Shown here one piece after another: positions 50,606-58,328 of a DNA stretch of 64,000 nucleotides. Location of the stretch: the IMG/VR virus record IMGVR_UViG_3300023110_001306, positions 1-64,000 of that record, one strand, 5' to 3'. The stretch is from a virus. Every line of letters begins with the position of its first letter. Within the stretch, counting starts at the first letter, position 1. The notes beneath the pieces are model-generated. The model was not told where the DNA came from, searched no databases, and worked only from the letters and a program-made list of their open reading frames with translations. A program made the translations under genes and the position numbers.

Positions 50606-51913
50606 CTACAGTATGGCTTTTAGCAAAATAGTTTCAGCATTAATACGGCCGTTTAGTTTGATGTCTACTGCATTGATTTCATCTAAGAATGTAACTATTT
50701 TACGTTTACCAGCATCTTGAAACTCTTTAAGTTTCTCTTCTGGTTTACGTAGTGTTTTTTGAATACTCTTTTCTTCATCAAAGTCTTGTATAGTAGTACC
50801 TTTAACACTTAATCCACTACCTTCTCTTCCTTGGTGTAATGGATCAATAACTCTAGCAACATACTTGCCTAGTTTACGTGTTTTAATGTTAAACACCCAC
50901 AACTCACTAGCACCAATAATATCCTGTGGATTGATACTTACTAGTTGGAACTTGTCATCATTAACTGCATACTTCATTTTAGCAACCATCTTTTCCTTAC
51001 TACGGATACGTTTACGTGGTTTTCTATTTGCTTTAGCAGTATTGATAATAACATCTAAAGCACCGTTAAGTGAATCTAGTGCTTTAACTTTAACTTGAAT
51101 TTGTTTTTTAGGATATACAGAGTATGCTTCACTAAGTTGATTCCAATCTTCTTGTTCATCTTCGCTTAGTTTAGCAATGGCCGCTTTGGTAGGAATATCT
51201 AATACTTTTTGTAATTCCTCTTGTTCAGGAATATAAAACTCTTTCATCTTACGAGCGTGTGCCTGTGTACAGTTTACTTCTCGCAAATGCTTGGCAATAT
51301 CAAACCCTTTTGGATTAAACTTAGCAAAATCTTCTAACCACACTTCTAGCCATTCGTCAATCTTTTCACTCATTTGATAAGACTGGAGTCGGATACGATC
51401 CTGTATGCTCATTTTTACAGGTGCTTCTTTCTTTTCTTTTTCTTCTTCTGCTTTTTTAACTTCTTCTACCATACTCTCCGCTTGTGTATATAACTCGCTA
51501 AGGAATTTATTTACCGATTCTGATAGCGGTTTAGGAGTACCCATAGTTCCTGCAAGGCTTTCCCAGTACTTATTGTATGCCTCGTGTACATCTGGACATC
51601 CTAATGTGAGCATATGACACAATCCACCAACTGTGGAACCAAAACGACTGTCAGGCAGTTTGGATAATGTTTTAGCCTTTGATTTCCATTGCTCGTTATT
51701 TTTACACCATTCAAGAACCCAACGTTTGTAGTCGCTACCCTTGTACTCCAAACGATAGTTGTCAAACGCAGATTGCTTTAGTCGACCATATGCTTCGCCA
51801 CTAAGTTCGGCCGCACCAGAAAAATCAATATCAAAATTCTTATTGGCTCCGCGACGTGCAACAGTTCTTTTTTTCTTCCTAGGGGATCCTTTTAATAGGT
51901 TCTTACCTGCCAT
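50606..51913 (-). CDS. Large conserved basic protein, unknown function
   Basis: A 435-aa protein with a basic N-terminus (KGSPRKKKRTVARRG), helical middle with a Glu/Lys coiled-coil (VEEVKKAEEEKEKKE), and a Lys-rich region near 300. The C-terminal 130 residues look like a folded domain (ASELWVFNIKTRKLGKYVARV). No known catalytic motif. An early promoter precedes it, and the DNA ligase is next door, so a role in DNA metabolism is possible. Confidence 0.72.
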   Translation of the reverse strand: MAGKNLLKGSPRKKKRTVARRGANKNFDIDFSGAAELSGEAYGRLKQSAFDNYRLEYKGSDYKRWVLEWCKNNEQWKSKAKTLSKLPDSRFGSTVGGLCHMLTLGCPDVHEAYNKYWESLAGTMGTPKPLSESVNKFLSELYTQAESMVEEVKKAEEEKEKKEAPVKMSIQDRIRLQSYQMSEKIDEWLEVWLEDFAKFNPKGFDIAKHLREVNCTQAHARKMKEFYIPEQEELQKVLDIPTKAAIAKLSEDEQEDWNQLSEAYSVYPKKQIQVKVKALDSLNGALDVIINTAKANRKPRKRIRSKEKMVAKMKYAVNDDKFQLVSINPQDIIGASELWVFNIKTRKLGKYVARVIDPLHQGREGSGLSVKGTTIQDFDEEKSIQKTLRKPEEKLKEFQDAGKRKIVTFLDEINAVDIKLNGRINAETILLKAIL

Positions 51914-51943
51914 TTCATCTCCAATACTGTGTGATTAGTTAAA

Positions 51944-51971
51944 ACTATATAGCCTAATGTAAAAAAGTCAA
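51944..51971 (-). promoter_or_regulatory. Early sigma70 promoter
   Basis: TTGACT (51966-51971), 16 nt, TATAGT (51944-51949), for the 435-aa gene starting at 51913. Confidence 0.7.
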
Positions 51972-51998
51972 GCAGAAAAAGAATGTTTTTTGTTCTTT

Positions 51999-53312
51999 TT
52001 ATAATTTTTCACCTACATCAAAGCCGCGAAATGTTTTGAATCTTGGAAAACGCAAACTGTAAGTACCGTCCTGATTTTGTGTAATTGCGTCTGCTCGTAC
52101 TTCTACAATATTGCCAATAAGTGTGCTACGATCATTCCAAAAATTATCACGATCGCTGTCGCTAAACCCACTCCCAACATTAACTTTGATATCTCTTCCG
52201 TCATCAAGTCCTTCACAAACGAGTGCACCAAGTTTACCAACATTCCGTCCTGTTCCTTCTTCGACATCTTTTACCTCCAATGATACCTCAATAAATGGTT
52301 TCATCTTTAACCAACTATGAGATCGTTTACATTCATAAGGAGCATCAACGTCCTTAATCATAACTCCTTCATAACCACCGTCTACAGCCGCTTTATTTAG
52401 GTCTACAAAGCGTTTTTCGCCTTCAGGAGTACTTAGGTCTACCTCTTCCCAGTCCAACGCTTGTACGTGCTTTAAAACGCTACTATGCTGGTCTACCCAA
52501 GCCTTAACTGCTTGGCTTCTAAACGATTGTGGTTTGTCCCAGCCACCTTCCAAAAACTTATCCAAAGGACACATATCAAATAAATGGAGAACTGCGTCTG
52601 TGGCATTGCCTCCACTCTTTCTGTGTACCTGCTTCATTAAGTCTTGGAAGTTAGCACTCATTACTTCTCCGTCTAGCACAAGATCGTATGGTGCAGGGTT
52701 ATCCTTTAATACTGTTTCAAGTTCTTCAATGATGTGTCCAAAGTTGTGAAACTGTTTACCATTACGGCTAAACGTTTCAACTTTACCATTCTTGCATACT
52801 GCAAGAACCCTAACACCATCTAGTTTGATTTCGATCTGTTTCTTGCCAACCATTTTCTTTTCATGCTTGGCAGAGTCGTGTGCGAGTTGACAAGTAAACA
52901 CAGGAACACAACCTGGTACTATTTTGTTTACTGTCTTTTCACTTACTCCACAACGTAAATCTTTGATAAGAATTCTACGATACCAACCATTCCATTGTTC
53001 TGCTGTTGCAACACTCATAGACAATTCAATAGCATCACGTGCCGCATGACCGGTTAGTTCTCGATTTTGTAATTTTTCAGCAAGTTCTTTAAACACATTC
53101 CAAGCAAGTCCTTGTGCTGATAATACTTCGTTCTCTGCTTTTTCTGGAACTTGTTTCACACCAAATGTTACAAGTGCGTCAAGACACATACGTACACCAT
53201 CAAAGAACTCTGGTAGTCCTTCATCGTGTGCTTTTTGTAGGATTGCTTCTTTGCCCAAACGTGAGTTGTCTGCTTCTAGTTGAGCGATAATATCTTGTGG
53301 TTGTGTTCTCAT
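51999..53312 (-). CDS. ATP-dependent DNA ligase
   Basis: A 437-aa ligase, close to T4 gp30 (487 aa). Motif I is EIKLDGVR with the adenylated Lys at K163. LDGEVM, GYEGVMIKD and WLKMKP are the later nucleotidyltransferase motifs. It has an N-terminal helical domain and C-terminal OB-fold. It seals nicks in replicated DNA. It has its own early promoter 34 nt upstream of the ATG. Confidence 0.95.
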   Translation of the reverse strand: MRTQPQDIIAQLEADNSRLGKEAILQKAHDEGLPEFFDGVRMCLDALVTFGVKQVPEKAENEVLSAQGLAWNVFKELAEKLQNRELTGHAARDAIELSMSVATAEQWNGWYRRILIKDLRCGVSEKTVNKIVPGCVPVFTCQLAHDSAKHEKKMVGKKQIEIKLDGVRVLAVCKNGKVETFSRNGKQFHNFGHIIEELETVLKDNPAPYDLVLDGEVMSANFQDLMKQVHRKSGGNATDAVLHLFDMCPLDKFLEGGWDKPQSFRSQAVKAWVDQHSSVLKHVQALDWEEVDLSTPEGEKRFVDLNKAAVDGGYEGVMIKDVDAPYECKRSHSWLKMKPFIEVSLEVKDVEEGTGRNVGKLGALVCEGLDDGRDIKVNVGSGFSDSDRDNFWNDRSTLIGNIVEVRADAITQNQDGTYSLRFPRFKTFRGFDVGEKL

Positions 53313-53345
53313 ACTTGCCTCTCAGTTGCCTTATTAATAGTTTAT

Positions 53346-53374
53346 ATTATATATTAAACACATCTAAAAGTCAA
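53346..53374 (-). promoter_or_regulatory. Early sigma70 promoter of DNA ligase
   Basis: TTGACT (53369-53374), 17 nt, TATAAT (53346-53351). Confidence 0.85.
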
Positions 53375-53947
53375 CTAAAAATTATCCAAAAATTGTTCTT
53401 GCATTTTTATTTTAGCCTCTTTGTAGGATTCTACTTCTACATTTTGAATTTGGATATCACTTGGCAAAAACACATACGTAATAATTGAACTTGGTAATTT
53501 ACTAGTTTTAAGTCCGTCACCTGCAGATATACAGTATTTGGTTAGTGTTTGTTTATCAATTACTGCGGCACTATTATTATCGCATATAAGCAAGAAGTCT
53601 GCATAACTTTCTGGTAAATCTCTACCCTCACTTGATCCTCTGCTATTCATAAGTTGTAGATCTGATACGTGCTTTTTTTGTTTCTGTGTTTTGCTGGTAA
53701 ACAAACAATCTTGTGTGTATTTCATTTCAACTGTTGTACCGTCGGGCAATACATGATCAATACCTTCAACATTAATATAACGCATTTGACCATTGCTGAA
53801 TTTTTCTAACGATTTTTCAAACAAGTCGCTTTTATCAAAACGTAACTTACGTTCATTTAGTTCATCACCGACTGTTGAAACAAGTGTGCAGAACCTACTC
53901 CACTCTATATTTGATCTAAGCCAATCTGCTAATTCATTAGTGTTCAT
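53375..53947 (-). CDS. Putative PD-(D/E)XK nuclease-like protein
   Basis: A 190-aa protein. GIDHVLPDGTTVEMKYTQD has the D-x(n)-ExK spacing of restriction-endonuclease-like folds, and a following conserved-looking LQLMNSRGS and YADFLLICD strand fits the same fold. It stands between the tRNA-Arg and the ligase. It could be a nuclease acting on host DNA or a recombination enzyme; no family is certain. Its stop adjoins the ligase -35. Confidence 0.65.
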   Translation of the reverse strand: MNTNELADWLRSNIEWSRFCTLVSTVGDELNERKLRFDKSDLFEKSLEKFSNGQMRYINVEGIDHVLPDGTTVEMKYTQDCLFTSKTQKQKKHVSDLQLMNSRGSSEGRDLPESYADFLLICDNNSAAVIDKQTLTKYCISAGDGLKTSKLPSSIITYVFLPSDIQIQNVEVESYKEAKIKMQEQFLDNF

Positions 53948-53975
53948 TAACTACTCCATCCACTAATTACTTATT

Positions 53976-54052
53976 TGGCGCACTCGAAGAGATTCGAACT
54001 CCTGGCCTCCAGTTCCGCAAACTGGCGTTCTATCCAACTGAACTACGAGTGC
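53976..54052 (-). tRNA. tRNA-Arg, anticodon GCG
   Basis: A 77-nt cloverleaf with encoded CCA. Acceptor stem GCACTCG/CGAGTGC is perfect. D-stem GTTC/GAAC, anticodon stem CCAGT/ACTGG, loop TTGCGGA and TTCGAAT T-loop are all normal. A20 and C35 match bacterial Arg identity and the discriminator is G. Anticodon GCG reads CGC/CGU, where most bacteria use ACG (inosine). Own promoter at 54062-54090. Confidence 0.93.
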
Positions 54053-54061
54053 GTAATTATT

Positions 54062-54090
54062 ATACTACAATATTCTTTGGTGAAAGTCAA
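54062..54090 (-). promoter_or_regulatory. Early sigma70 promoter of tRNA-Arg
   Basis: TTGACT (54085-54090), 17 nt, TAGTAT (54062-54067), 9 nt before the tRNA 5' end. Confidence 0.75.
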
Positions 54091-54093
54091 GAG

Positions 54094-54121
54094 AAAAAAA
54101 TAGGCGACATAAAGCCGCCTA
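54094..54121 (-). terminator. Intrinsic terminator after wHTH gene
   Basis: Stem TAGGCGGC/GTCGCCTA (one G-U pair), loop TTTAT, then a seven-T run, read leftward. Lies 31 nt after the end of the wHTH gene and just before the tRNA promoter. Confidence 0.85.
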
Positions 54122-54151
54122 CTTTCTTTAAGATTGAAATAAGGATTTAGA

Positions 54152-54394
54152 TTATACTAAACCTTTTGCCATTGCTTTGTAACCAGCGGCTACAACTGCT
54201 CTTGACGGAGTACCTAATCTGTACTTCTTAACACCTTTTTTAGTGTTTAGGTACACAGGGTATCCTGCAAATCTTAGTGATTGAATAACTGCTTGTGGGT
54301 TACCAGCACCAAATTTAGAAGCAATTTGCTCTGAAGTTAGTTCTTTACCGTTTTGTAAAGCAGTTAATACGCTATCTTGAATAGTAGTTTTCAT
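54152..54394 (-). CDS. Small winged-helix DNA-binding protein
   Basis: An 80-aa protein. Helices LTALQNGKELTSEQIASKFGA and NPQAVIQSLRFAG form an HTH, followed by a wing (VYLNTKKGVKKYRLG). It has its own early promoter (54459-54487) and intrinsic terminator, so it is expressed as a single-gene unit. Likely an early regulator. Similar wHTH proteins are common in marine T4-like phages. Confidence 0.8.
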   Translation of the reverse strand: MKTTIQDSVLTALQNGKELTSEQIASKFGAGNPQAVIQSLRFAGYPVYLNTKKGVKKYRLGTPSRAVVAAGYKAMAKGLV

Positions 54395-54458
54395 TAATTT
54401 TCTCCTTAATTAAGTTTCAATTAGCAATGAACAGGGAAAGTCTCCATGTTCTTTATAT

Positions 54459-54487
54459 ATAATACACTAAAAATTTAATAAAGTCAA
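54459..54487 (-). promoter_or_regulatory. Early sigma70 promoter of wHTH gene
   Basis: TTGACT (54482-54487), 17 nt, TATTAT (54459-54464), 65 nt before the ATG at 54394. Confidence 0.75.
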
Positions 54488-54502
54488 CGACTTATTTGCC
54501 AA

Positions 54503-55102
54503 TTACACAAAATCGGGTCCATGTACCCATCCAACTAATGACTTTCGGATGCCTTTAGTTACAGGTGTTACTTTGTGTGGCAAATAACTTGGGAAGAAAC
54601 AGATTTGATTGTATTGTAGATCACAGTTAATGCCTTTGTAGTCTACATCAAGAATTAGATCGCCACCTTCAAACTCGTTTGGATCGTTCAATAGCAAACT
54701 AAAACTTAGTTTTCGTGTATCACCATTTTGTCCTTTAAGGGCACCATCGCAATGTGTTACATAATGACCTTTCTTTTCTGCGGTATATACACTATACTGG
54801 CAAGGTTCTAAATAGGTAATAGCAAATTTGTATAATGTATTATTTGCATAATGCACAGCATCGCCTAACCTTGCATAAATTTCTGGAAAACGGTTTGTGT
54901 CAATCCAACTAATATCAGTTGATCGAACAGTATCGTTTGAGCCTACTGCATTGTCATCCTCGATAAATCCAGCGGGTTCTAATGGGTTCTCTTTGTTCAC
55001 ATAGTCAGCCAATTCTTGTATTTGTTCTGGTATTAGAACATTGTCTAACTTAAAATGCGGAAATGGATTGCTGTTAATTAATGGTGGAACTAAATTATAC
55101 AT
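54503..55102 (-). CDS. 2OG-Fe(II) oxygenase (prolyl-hydroxylase type)
   Basis: A 199-aa protein with the full ligand set: H117/D119 (YVTHCDG), distal H176 (YLPHKVTP) and R186 (GIRKSLVGW). The PKHD/P4H-like order of strands supports a protein- or nucleotide-hydroxylating enzyme. Substrate unknown. It overlaps the next oxygenase gene by 8 bases. Confidence 0.85.
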   Translation of the reverse strand: MYNLVPPLINSNPFPHFKLDNVLIPEQIQELADYVNKENPLEPAGFIEDDNAVGSNDTVRSTDISWIDTNRFPEIYARLGDAVHYANNTLYKFAITYLEPCQYSVYTAEKKGHYVTHCDGALKGQNGDTRKLSFSLLLNDPNEFEGGDLILDVDYKGINCDLQYNQICFFPSYLPHKVTPVTKGIRKSLVGWVHGPDFV

Positions 55103-55616
55103 TTGTTGCTCTAATCTGTAGTGTTACTCTTGTCTGTTTTGCCCACGGAGTAATACTAGTAACCGAGTGCATAACAGGCTTTTCCATTCTATTAATCAAG
55201 ATCATTTTGTTGTAATTTGGTTCTTCGGCAATAATTTTTCCTAGTGTGCTATCTCTATATAAAAACAATCCACCATCGTTAAAATCCCAATCATGATTAA
55301 GATAAACTGTTGCACTAGCACCATACCCCATATCATCGTGCCAATCTAGCATACTGTTTCTATTCCAAAGGTACACGTATGATTTAAAATCGTAATCTTT
55401 TAATCTTGGATCTACTTCAACAATAAGTTTTTTAAGTTCTTCGTTAAACTCGTCAATTAAAGTCATATTAAAACTAGTTGAGCCTTCGTGAACAATGTTA
55501 TCAACACTATGGCTTGTCATCCAAGCAAATGAATTGCTTTGAATTTTTTCTTTGATATGAAGAGCAATATCTTCAATCATTTTTTGAGGTAGAAAGTTTT
55601 CTTTAATTGTAATCAT
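55095..55616 (-). CDS. 2OG-Fe(II) oxygenase, compact
   Basis: A 173-aa protein with H93/D95 (DWHDDMGYG), H150 (VMHSVTSI) and R163 (TRVTLQ). Strand order YLNHDWDFNDGGLFLY is typical of the family. A tandem neighbour of 54503-55102, with only the fold in common, so not a recent duplicate. The start overlaps the next gene by 4 bases. Confidence 0.85.
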   Translation of the reverse strand: MITIKENFLPQKMIEDIALHIKEKIQSNSFAWMTSHSVDNIVHEGSTSFNMTLIDEFNEELKKLIVEVDPRLKDYDFKSYVYLWNRNSMLDWHDDMGYGASATVYLNHDWDFNDGGLFLYRDSTLGKIIAEEPNYNKMILINRMEKPVMHSVTSITPWAKQTRVTLQIRATNV

Positions 55617-55903
55617 ATTATTGTTTTTATAAACCCTATTCCATCTATTCCTAAGTATATAACATACATTAGTGTGAAGCCGAACGATTTCCGGCTATAT
55701 GCGGCGGTCATTAACAATACACTAGCCAGTATAAAAAACAAGTAGGCCCAAAACATAGGTGGGTTTGGTGAGTACCACATTAAGATTAAACTAGCAATTA
55801 AATTGCTAACCATACCTACAACTTCGTAGGCAAATCGTTTTGGGTTTGATCTAAAGTCTTTCTTGATCCAGTTTAATGTATCCTTACGACCTATACGACT
55901 CAC
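55613..55903 (-). CDS. Three-TM small membrane protein
   Basis: A 96-aa protein with three hydrophobic segments, about 25-42, 48-67 and 72-92 (VVGMVSNLIASLILMWY, FWAYLFFILASVLLMTAAY, GFTLMYVIYLGIDGIGF). The layout recalls the half-transporter folds of SWEET/PnuC-like proteins, but no motif confirms it. Starts overlap both neighbours as ATGA. Function unknown. Confidence 0.68.
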   Translation of the reverse strand: MSRIGRKDTLNWIKKDFRSNPKRFAYEVVGMVSNLIASLILMWYSPNPPMFWAYLFFILASVLLMTAAYSRKSFGFTLMYVIYLGIDGIGFIKTII

Positions 55904-56622
55904 ACCTGCCTTTCTGCAATGTACTTGTTAGAGTTTACTTGAACAAAGTAACTTCTAGCAATCATATCGCAAAAACGTTGGAATTCTAATCCAAGACGAG
56001 CAGTAGCAGTCATGTATCCTGCTCTTGTTGTTTTACTTTCGTTAATAATTTGATATTTGTATCGAGGATTGATTAGATACACACCACCCTCAATCATTGG
56101 CATTGATCCGCAGTTTTCAACAACTAGTTTACAATCTTTGCCAGGCATTCTAACAGCACAAAGAATTGGTAATGCATCATCAAGAAAATCAAATGCATTG
56201 TTAATATTATATTCTTTATCCTGTCTTGGCTCTATTGAACTTTCAGCATCCAAAAATTCATATTTAATCCAACCAAATCTTTCAGATGGGAAACGTGTTT
56301 CCCACCATTCTCTTGTGTATGGAACTTCGTATGTTGTTGCAGGTCTATACTGTCCATTGGTTGCTAAGAACACTTCGTTTCGTCCTGGAAACTTTTGCTC
56401 AATCTTTTCTAGTTCAATACGTCCTCGGTAGTCTTGTCCTAATGGAATGAATTCTGGACTGTTAACAGATCGAACAGCAAGATTAATCCATCCAATGTCC
56501 TGCTTTATCATTTGTTCCAAATACCATTTAGCAACGTGAAATCCTTGATGTGGGTCAACGTCCTCAGGTAAAGGCGGAAAGATTATTTCTTTATCTTTAT
56601 GTTCGTTATAAAAGTCTGTCAT
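55900..56622 (-). CDS. Conserved protein, possible oxygenase/cupin-like fold
   Basis: A 240-aa protein. ATG at 56622 taken as start; an upstream GTG at 56634 is possible. The end EGGVYLINPRYKYQIINES with TRAGYMTATARLG looks like the closing half of a double-stranded beta-helix (the region where distal His and Arg usually lie), but the metal-binding His are not in place. I do not recognise it. Overlaps the next gene start by 4 bases. Confidence 0.65.
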   Translation of the reverse strand: MTDFYNEHKDKEIIFPPLPEDVDPHQGFHVAKWYLEQMIKQDIGWINLAVRSVNSPEFIPLGQDYRGRIELEKIEQKFPGRNEVFLATNGQYRPATTYEVPYTREWWETRFPSERFGWIKYEFLDAESSIEPRQDKEYNINNAFDFLDDALPILCAVRMPGKDCKLVVENCGSMPMIEGGVYLINPRYKYQIINESKTTRAGYMTATARLGLEFQRFCDMIARSYFVQVNSNKYIAERQV

Positions 56623-56779
56623 TTTTTCTAGCACTTATAAGTTGCCTTTGCAACCTAAATATTTCTTCCTTAACTAACTGTTGCTTCTGAAACTTAACAT
56701 TACGCTTTTGCATTTTAGTAAGTTCATTAATCTTTTCTTGAATCCTTTTTTCAAGAGCGTTTATTAAGTTCTGATCCAT
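56606..56779 (-). CDS. Small coiled-coil protein
   Basis: A 57-aa ORF, almost entirely charged helix with heptad-like hydrophobics (ALEKRIQEKINELTKM, VKEEIFRLQRQLIS). Ends inside the start of the 240-aa gene (17-bp overlap). It follows the tRNA-Thr by 20 nt. Function unknown. Confidence 0.55.
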   Translation of the reverse strand: MDQNLINALEKRIQEKINELTKMQKRNVKFQKQQLVKEEIFRLQRQLISARKNDRLL

Positions 56780-56799
56780 ACTATATTTAATACAATGTT

Positions 56800-56873
56800 T
56801 GGTGCCCAGTGACAGAATCGAACTGCCAATAGATGATTACAAATCAACTGTTATACCATTTAACTAACCGGGC
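56800..56873 (-). tRNA. tRNA-Thr, anticodon TGT
   Basis: A 74-nt cloverleaf with encoded CCA and discriminator A. Acceptor GCCCGGT/ACTGGGC (one G-U), D-stem GTTA/TAAC, T-stem GGCAG/CTGTC with TTCGATT loop. The anticodon stem GTTGA/TCATC has one T-T mismatch; loop TTTGTAA gives UGU (Thr, ACA codons). The first 10 nt encode the final Pro-Gly and stop of the upstream protein. Confidence 0.85.
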
Positions 56874-57232
56874 AAAATTTGAACTGCTGTAATACGATCG
56901 TAGCGGAAACTACGGAAACCTTTTGATTCAGTGGCCCATACAGCAATTACTTTATCTGAAATTTCTCGGACTTTCTTTTGAGTTAACGGCTCGTCTTTTT
57001 TAGCGGGTGGTAGCATACTAGGAATTAGTGTGCAAGGCATTACACGTTTATCGCCGTCTAGTTTAGTAAAGGTTACTTCAACTACGTTTTCCCTTAGCAT
57101 TTTCAGAAGATCGTCCTTTGTCGGAATCCCCTTCATTTCTGCGATCTTTTTTTCCAAAGATTCTGTCGTATCCTTCTGCGTATTTTGCATCGTCTGCACC
57201 TTTTCTTCTTCCACTACCTTTGCCTCCGTCAC
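56864..57232 (-). CDS. WYL_2/DUF2693-type small barrel protein
   Basis: A 122-aa protein. A helical, charged N-terminus (residues 1-48) precedes a beta-barrel domain: VVEVTFTKLDGDKRVMPCTLIPSMLP, then VWATESKGFRSFRYDRITAVQIL. I recall this SH3/Sm-like domain as WYL_2 (DUF2693) in T4-like phages. Possible nucleic-acid or ligand binder. Its last two codons and stop lie in the tRNA-Thr 5' end. Confidence 0.8.
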   Translation of the reverse strand: MTEAKVVEEEKVQTMQNTQKDTTESLEKKIAEMKGIPTKDDLLKMLRENVVEVTFTKLDGDKRVMPCTLIPSMLPPAKKDEPLTQKKVREISDKVIAVWATESKGFRSFRYDRITAVQILPG

Positions 57233-57493
57233 TCAATTCAACGTCCTCTTATTTTTAAGTTTATCTTCTTCTGGAATATCCCATGCCATCTGTTCTTCAA
57301 TAGCATAACGAGCACCTTCGATATAATCTCGATCTTCGTCGTCTAACGCACTCCAAAACTTACTTACTGTTTGAATGTGTTCTTCAACAACTTCAGGACG
57401 TTTTAAATGATAATTATCCTCCATCCACATTTGGAGAATATCCATACGTTGTTTAATTTTTTCTCTTACACTCAAATCAAAATCCTCGACCAT
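57233..57493 (-). CDS. Small helical protein, unknown function
   Basis: An 86-aa protein. The ATG at 57493 (MVEDFDLSVREKIKQRM) is preferred; the longer form from 57628 would overlap almost the whole next gene. Predicted all-helical, with DEDRDYIEGARYAIEEQMAW near the C-terminus. Ends next to the 122-aa gene. Function unknown; a conserved small protein of T4-like marine phages as far as I recall. Confidence 0.68.
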   Translation of the reverse strand: MVEDFDLSVREKIKQRMDILQMWMEDNYHLKRPEVVEEHIQTVSKFWSALDDEDRDYIEGARYAIEEQMAWDIPEEDKLKNKRTLN

Positions 57494-57710
57494 TTGTGAT
57501 CTTGTATTCCTGTGGTCCAGGTGTTGTAAACTCCATGCCCATTTTATTTCCGACATAAACTTTACCATTCCATTGCATCTTGATTTGATTTTGCACCATG
57601 AATACTTCGACAAACTTTCCTTTTTCAAATCTGTCTACATCTGCTGTAATAGTCTTGTCATTATCTGTACAAGTTACTACACACGTTTTATCATGTTCTG
57701 TTCTAATCAT
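57477..57710 (-). CDS. Small beta-rich conserved protein
   Basis: A 77-aa protein. Beta-strand pattern with KGKFVEVFMVQNQIKMQWNGK and VYVGNKMGMEFTTPGP, the latter a block I recall in other marine phages. Preceded by AAAGGAG and an early promoter with TATAAT at 20-25 nt. Function unknown. Confidence 0.72.
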   Translation of the reverse strand: MIRTEHDKTCVVTCTDNDKTITADVDRFEKGKFVEVFMVQNQIKMQWNGKVYVGNKMGMEFTTPGPQEYKITNGRGF

Positions 57711-57711
57711 G

Positions 57712-57897
57712 TTATCTCCTTTTTAAATTATTATATTGTAAGTAGATCAAAAAGTCAACTATTAAAAAATTAAAAAACAATCCTGTAGTAGTAAGCATCA
57801 CTCCAAAAAGCATAGGGATAATAATTAGGAACAATCCTAGTTTAATAAGATAATCAAAGGCTAATTCAACCGGAACTGTCCAAAACAACCAAGTCAT
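57712..57897 (-). CDS. Small hydrophobic membrane protein
   Basis: A 61-aa protein with two hydrophobic runs (LGLFLIIIPMLFGVML and GLFFNFLIVDFLIYL) and a basic end (NNLKRR). The ATG overlaps the GNAT stop as ATGA. Its 3' half contains the early promoter of the next gene, so coding and control sequence share the same DNA. Function unknown. Confidence 0.58.
   Translation of the reverse strand: MTWLFWTVPVELAFDYLIKLGLFLIIIPMLFGVMLTTTGLFFNFLIVDFLIYLQYNNLKRR
57730..57758 (-). promoter_or_regulatory. Early sigma70 promoter inside a coding region
   Basis: TTGACT (57753-57758), 17 nt, TATAAT (57730-57735), for the gene at 57710. Confidence 0.8.
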
Positions 57898-58328
57898 ACA
57901 GTATACTCGAAATTATTTGATTCAGTGTTTTCACTGACCCATTCAGCACCATTGCGTAGATGAAACTTCATTGCCATTTCAGTCTTAGGACTAAGAGTAA
58001 CATATCGTTTAACATTCTTAGTGTTCTTAATATGATCCGCGGCACGTAATACCATGTCACGCCCTGCACCTTTTGCATAACTCCATACTGTATAGAATAT
58101 TGCAATATCACCATCAACTGTACTAAACTCTGTTAGTTCTTGTTCATTAGTTGGAACTTTGTTTGCATAGGCAACACAAATAACCGCTTGTATTACACTA
58201 TCTTCGTTTTCGAGTGCATAAACTTCTCTACCATTACTAATTCGATATGCTAACGGTAAGTGGCCTCGAACAGGATCGTCGGAACAGTGACCAATGTTCC
58301 AGTCATCTTGAATTTGAATTAATTCCAT
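57894..58328 (-). CDS. GNAT-family N-acetyltransferase-like protein
   Basis: A 144-aa protein. VIQAVICVAYANKVP (strand 2-3), AIFYTVWSYAKGAGRDMVLRA (motif A with a GxG-like turn) and a C-terminal AMKFHLRNGAEWV match the GNAT order. The CoA loop AKGAGRDM is a reasonable Q/RxxGxA variant. Target unknown; acetylation of a host factor is possible. Overlaps its neighbours by 1-4 bases. Confidence 0.75.
   Translation of the reverse strand: MELIQIQDDWNIGHCSDDPVRGHLPLAYRISNGREVYALENEDSVIQAVICVAYANKVPTNEQELTEFSTVDGDIAIFYTVWSYAKGAGRDMVLRAADHIKNTKNVKRYVTLSPKTEMAMKFHLRNGAEWVSENTESNNFEYTV

Noticed and set aside
57494-57628. N-terminal extension of the 86-aa gene to a 131-aa protein
   Set aside because: The extension lies over most of the 77-aa gene in another frame and reads as non-conserved sequence.
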